Shown: piece by piece, positions 13,284 to 16,499 of the stretch | Numbering within the stretch: position 1 is the first letter of the stretch | Layout: each line of letters opens with the position of its first letter | From: Acidobacteriota bacterium | Lineage (GTDB): Bacteria > Acidobacteriota > Terriglobia > Versatilivoradales > Versatilivoraceae | Assembly (NCBI GenBank): GCA_028875135.1 | Contig: JAPPFQ010000025.1 | Span: 1-16,499, forward strand | DNA length: 16,499 bases | Direction: 5' to 3' | Position numbers and translations under genes: made by a program | The notes under the pieces: generated by a model | Database searches by the model: none | The model's input: the letters and a program-made list of their open reading frames with translations, nothing else | Told to the model about the DNA's origin: nothing

Positions 13284-15791
13284 CTACAGGCTGGATTCCC
13301 GAATGGCCTTTCGGGTCAGAAAGTCGCGATAACCTGCAAAGGCGGCGTTGACATCCTCGGGAGTCAGCCCGTAGTCCCCCAGATCGTAGCGATGCCGCGG
13401 CTCACCGCGGCGGCGCTCCGCTTGCTGGAACAGCCAGTCCTCCATGGCGGTAATCGCCCCCTGCTTGAGCGGCCAGTTGAAATGCTCATAGACCCTGTGG
13501 ACGACCGCCATGGGATCCTCGACCAGATCAACGTAGTTCACGTCAATCCAGCGGTGCTCCAGTTCGGGATGGCTTTCCCGGAATTGAACGGCCCTGTCCA
13601 TCATGCCGCTCATGAAGGCCAACTGTTCGACGCCGAACTCGTTCGCAGGCAGGAGCTCACTGGAAAGGGAACGCACCCGCTCCACCAGGCTGTTCCAGGA
13701 TCCCATGAACTGCGAGGGCTCGCGGTGGGTCTGGATGAACAGGGCGTCCGGGTAGGTCTTGATTAGGGTGTCCAGTTCCATGAGGTGAAAGGGCATCTTG
13801 AGTAGCCATTGGCCCGCGTGCCCGGGCTCGCGCTGCCGCCTCTGCCAGGCGAAATGCTGCATGGTGCGGCGATGGAAGGCGTAAGCGTCTCCGGAACCGT
13901 TCGCGTTCAGCCACCGGCCATATTCCGGTACGTGGAATCGAGAGGTAGTGACCCATGCCGAGAAGGCCATCCTGAAGATCGGGAAGTCCTCTTCCGGCTC
14001 GTCGACGTTGAAATCGTGAACGCCCTCCAGGACCTTGAAGATGTCGGATGCTCGCAGCGCTTCCTCGGTTCGCGCCCGGCGAGGGTCCTCGGGTGTGCCC
14101 GCAACCGTAGCGTACTCATCTGTCGAGAGGACCGGCTCAGCGTACTCGTATAGCCGCAACGTCCAAAATCGCCTGTCGCGAGACATCAGTCGGTGCAGGT
14201 AGGTCGTGCCGGTGCGGTTGATGCCGATGATGAAGACCGGCCGCGGGATCCTTTCCCGTTCGATCTCGGGGTGCTGCCGCCGCTCGCGGGCCGACCGTGC
14301 GTTGTTGCGCAGGAAACGGTTCATTTCGAAGGCGACGTCGCCAATCTTGTCCTCCAACAGTCGTGCATCCGGTGAGTTCAAAGCTCCGACCATTTGCCGC
14401 AAGCCCTGACGCATCCACTCCGGACAGGCCGAGTCGAAGGGAACGCCCTCTTCGGCGGCGTAGCGCTCGGCCCGGGCCGTCAGGCAGTCGAAGTCCAGGC
14501 GGGTTTTCGGAATCCGATAGGGCCAATCTTCCCGGTGGTCCCTGACCCACTGTCCAGTGCGTCTCAGCTTGGTCAACATGCCCAGCCACCTGATCGGGCG
14601 CGAGCTGTCCTCGCGGATGGCACGGTCGCAAATGGGCAGCCTGTCCTTCGGCTTGTTTTTGCTGAACCAGTACTTCCCCAAATGATCGAACACCGCCCAG
14701 TGGCCATGGAGCGGGGAGTTTTTGCCGCGCGCCTGGCAGGCGCGCTTGAACGCCTCGTAGGGAACCTCGGGCCAATAGAGCCCGAAATCGGCGGGTTCCA
14801 GGTCGTAATGATCCAACTGCGGGTTGCAGCAATGGTAGATCGTGTAACGACGTTCGGGATTCAGGGAAATGGCCGTACAGGTCTCGCTCAGCGCATCGAC
14901 CGCTTCGTTGCTGGATCGAAACGTGAATTCCTCGGGCAGCGTTTCGGAATCGACCACCGCAGCAAACAGGCGCACGCTGAGATCCTGCTCCGGGGTATAG
15001 CCATCGCTGGACAAACCGGTTTGCGGCAGCCGAAAAATCGCCAGCGGCATTCCGGCCTGCTGCGCGAACAGGAGTGTCTGCTCGGATGTCAGTTTGCTCC
15101 ACGGATAGCCGAGAAATCCAAGCGGGAACATTCTCTTCATGCTCTGGAGATCCGGTTGCATCTGGTGGTCGATGCGGCTGTCTTTGAATTCATGGGGGAA
15201 GCTGCAGAAATACTGCGGGAACACACCCATGGTCGAGGCGTAGAACAGGTGCTTGAAGCGTTTGCGCAAACACAGCTCGAGCACGTTGCGGGTGCTGAAC
15301 GTATTGACCTTGCGTATGGCCAGATAGGACGACACGAGGTCTATGGAGGCCGCAAGATGATAGGCGGCATCAATCCGGCGGCACAGGGCATCGAAATCCG
15401 CTTCGCTCAAGCCGAATCGCGTCTCCGCGACGTCACCGACCGCGACACGTATGCGCGGCGCGAAGGATTCGTCCCAGATGCCGGCCCGCTCGAGGGCGGC
15501 GCGTATGCGTCCGAGACCGTGCTCGACGCTTCTGGCCCGGACAATGCAATGCACCAGGAGTTCGGGGTTCTGTCCCAACAGGTCGCGCAGGAAGAAACGA
15601 CCGATGAATCCGGTCGCTCCGGTCAAGAATACCTCCCTGAAATCACTCGGAGAAACGGCGGCAGCCGGCGCTTCCCTGCTGACTGTCTCATGAACGAATC
15701 GACGCAGGGTATCGACGTCATTCTGACAATGCCGCGGCAAATCGCCATCGAGCGGCGCCACCTTCGTGTCGGCGGCGATTCTTTCAGCCAT
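13284..15791 (-). CDS. Thioester reductase-sulfotransferase fusion protein
   Basis: An 835-residue cytoplasmic protein with two catalytic domains. Residues about 50-340 match the NAD(P)-binding thioester-reductase/fatty-acyl reductase family (NAD_binding_4). The evidence is a Rossmann glycine motif GATGFIG at 58-64, VGDVAE, HLAASIDL, an ASTMGVFP strand and the YPWSK pair Y229/K233 of extended SDRs. Residues about 515-800 match PAPS-dependent sulfotransferases (Sulfotransfer_3-like). They have a 5'-phosphosulfate loop GINRTGTT at 523-530 and a 3'-phosphate motif with R690 and S698, spaced eight apart as in classical enzymes. Residues about 340-515 are an unexplained middle region. No carrier or adenylation domain is present, so an acyl-ACP or acyl-CoA would be used in trans. 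I infer reduction to an alcohol and then O-sulfation. The ATG at 15791 is supported by GGGAGGG (15801-15807); GTG 15866 would overlap the upstream gene. It is 43 bases downstream of the radical SAM gene on the same strand. Confidence 0.82.
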   Translation of the reverse strand: MAERIAADTKVAPLDGDLPRHCQNDVDTLRRFVHETVSREAPAAAVSPSDFREVFLTGATGFIGRFFLRDLLGQNPELLVHCIVRARSVEHGLGRIRAALERAGIWDESFAPRIRVAVGDVAETRFGLSEADFDALCRRIDAAYHLAASIDLVSSYLAIRKVNTFSTRNVLELCLRKRFKHLFYASTMGVFPQYFCSFPHEFKDSRIDHQMQPDLQSMKRMFPLGFLGYPWSKLTSEQTLLFAQQAGMPLAIFRLPQTGLSSDGYTPEQDLSVRLFAAVVDSETLPEEFTFRSSNEAVDALSETCTAISLNPERRYTIYHCCNPQLDHYDLEPADFGLYWPEVPYEAFKRACQARGKNSPLHGHWAVFDHLGKYWFSKNKPKDRLPICDRAIREDSSRPIRWLGMLTKLRRTGQWVRDHREDWPYRIPKTRLDFDCLTARAERYAAEEGVPFDSACPEWMRQGLRQMVGALNSPDARLLEDKIGDVAFEMNRFLRNNARSARERRQHPEIERERIPRPVFIIGINRTGTTYLHRLMSRDRRFWTLRLYEYAEPVLSTDEYATVAGTPEDPRRARTEEALRASDIFKVLEGVHDFNVDEPEEDFPIFRMAFSAWVTTSRFHVPEYGRWLNANGSGDAYAFHRRTMQHFAWQRRQREPGHAGQWLLKMPFHLMELDTLIKTYPDALFIQTHREPSQFMGSWNSLVERVRSLSSELLPANEFGVEQLAFMSGMMDRAVQFRESHPELEHRWIDVNYVDLVEDPMAVVHRVYEHFNWPLKQGAITAMEDWLFQQAERRRGEPRHRYDLGDYGLTPEDVNAAFAGYRDFLTRKAIRESSL

Positions 15792-15800
15792 GTATTCTTT

Positions 15801-15807
15801 CCCTCCC
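15801..15807 (-). promoter_or_regulatory. Shine-Dalgarno deciding the start of the fusion gene
   Basis: GGGAGGG on the minus strand lies 9 bases upstream of ATG 15791-15789. It supports this start over the upstream GTG at 15866. Confidence 0.65.
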
Positions 15808-15834
15808 TGAATAGTGGAGACCCGGAACTGTGCT

Positions 15835-16499
15835 TTACATCGCTGCAGAGTGTGTGAACTGGTCACCCTGGTCGCTCACGGCGGACCGGAACAACTCCAG
15901 AGCATCATCGATTCCATCGCCGAGGTAGCGGAATTCATCGGGTATCGACGCATGGCGCACATCGGTTTGTGCGATCAACGCGAGCTTCTGTTTCTCGATT
16001 TCTCCCACATCCCGAATATCCTGCGAAACGGCTTCCTTGAACCTCCCCAACTCGGTCGCCAAAAACTGCTTGAAGTCGCCGATGGCAATCTGCTGACTGG
16101 TGATCTTTTCAAAGTGGTAACCCAGGGCAGCCAGGCGGATCGCCTCCGGGAGCAAGCCGGGATGGTCCCTGGAGACTTTGGCGATGAACTTCGTATAGGC
16201 CGGGACCTGCTTGGCGGAAAGTCGTCGGCGAACAGACATGATGGCCAAGAAAAGCGCGTTCCTGCTCATCGGCTTCAGCAGGTGCGGAACCGGCCTGAGG
16301 TGTTCAAGCAACGTCAGGCAGCGCAAAAAGTAATTCTCGAGAGTCGGATCATAGATGGTGGTGATGACCCGACGGTATCCCTCCATCAATGTCTCGACAT
16401 CCATCTCCGGCTTGAAGTTGAGGGCGACGTTGACACTGGTCAGGTTCAGGACGCGGTCGGAGCTGCTTCCGAAGGACTCTTCCAATAGCCGGTTCTCCC
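15835..16499 (-). CDS. B12-binding radical SAM protein, C-terminal part with DUF4070 (5' truncated by window)
   Basis: The frame is open to the window edge; about 221 C-terminal residues are visible, preceded in frame by ENRLLEE. This part matches the end of cobalamin-binding radical SAM enzymes with a DUF4070 tail. The LNFKPEMD segment is typical of the post-barrel junction. It is followed by LMEGYRRVITTIYDP, YFLRCLTLLEHL, and helical segments including a likely amphipathic LFLAIMSVRRRL. The B12-binding and radical SAM CxxxCxxC parts must lie beyond 16499 and are not seen, so the family assignment rests on the tail alone. The last about 60 residues are charged and helical. Relatives with this architecture include the hopanoid C2 methylase HpnP and other lipid- or pigment-modifying enzymes (family knowledge). 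The gene precedes the reductase-sulfotransferase by 43 bases and probably shares its transcript. A TTG at 16485 could be mistaken for its start, but homology continues upstream. Confidence 0.75.
   Translation of the reverse strand, partial: ENRLLEESFGSSSDRVLNLTSVNVALNFKPEMDVETLMEGYRRVITTIYDPTLENYFLRCLTLLEHLRPVPHLLKPMSRNALFLAIMSVRRRLSAKQVPAYTKFIAKVSRDHPGLLPEAIRLAALGYHFEKITSQQIAIGDFKQFLATELGRFKEAVSQDIRDVGEIEKQKLALIAQTDVRHASIPDEFRYLGDGIDDALELFRSAVSDQGDQFTHSAAM

Noticed and set aside
14394..15857. 487-residue + strand frame opposite the reductase-sulfotransferase gene
   Set aside because: No domain is visible and composition is odd. The minus strand has clear Rossmann and PAPS motifs with a ribosome binding site.

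Overview
The window is a high-GC bacterial chromosomal segment, densely coding on both strands. Its lineage is most likely Acidobacteriota or a similar Gram-negative soil or marine phylum. This is inference: it rests on the GC bias, the envelope-type proteins (a signal-peptide beta-barrel ending in Phe), and large secreted proteins that combine fibronectin type III domains with an NRSNLA-type C-terminal module, which I associate with acidobacterial genomes. I see no rRNA, tRNA, CRISPR array, insertion sequence or phage gene.

Left part (1-3408, all + strand): a radC-family gene with a readable sigma70-type promoter, a membrane-anchored M23 (LytM) peptidase with its own consensus -10 box, and, 17 bases after that gene's stop codon, a U32-like TIM-barrel protein. 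The last two probably form one transcript.

Middle part (3436-10502): five consecutive genes have export signals or look envelope-associated. They are a 1267-residue M12-like metalloprotease with four FnIII domains and a duplicated C-terminal module (-), an outer-membrane beta-barrel (+), a secreted protein made of two Cache-like units (-), and an exported ankyrin-repeat protein (+). The fifth is the M23 peptidase further left, if the whole envelope theme is counted. Strands alternate, so these are mostly single-gene transcription units rather than an operon. A 14-helix DHA2-type MFS transporter (-) follows, with a TTG start supported by a strong Shine-Dalgarno sequence.

Right part (12440-16499): a STAS (anti-sigma antagonist type) protein with an unexplained C-terminal helical region is convergent with a leftward two-gene operon. 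The operon contains the C-terminal end of a gene of the B12-binding radical SAM/DUF4070 type, which runs off the window, and an unusual 835-residue protein that fuses an NAD(P)-dependent thioester-reductase domain to a PAPS-dependent sulfotransferase domain. This pair is the best candidate for an undescribed system. My inference is that a carrier- or CoA-bound acyl chain, possibly first modified by the radical SAM enzyme, is reduced to an alcohol and then O-sulfated by the same polypeptide. The substrate cannot be read from the sequence.
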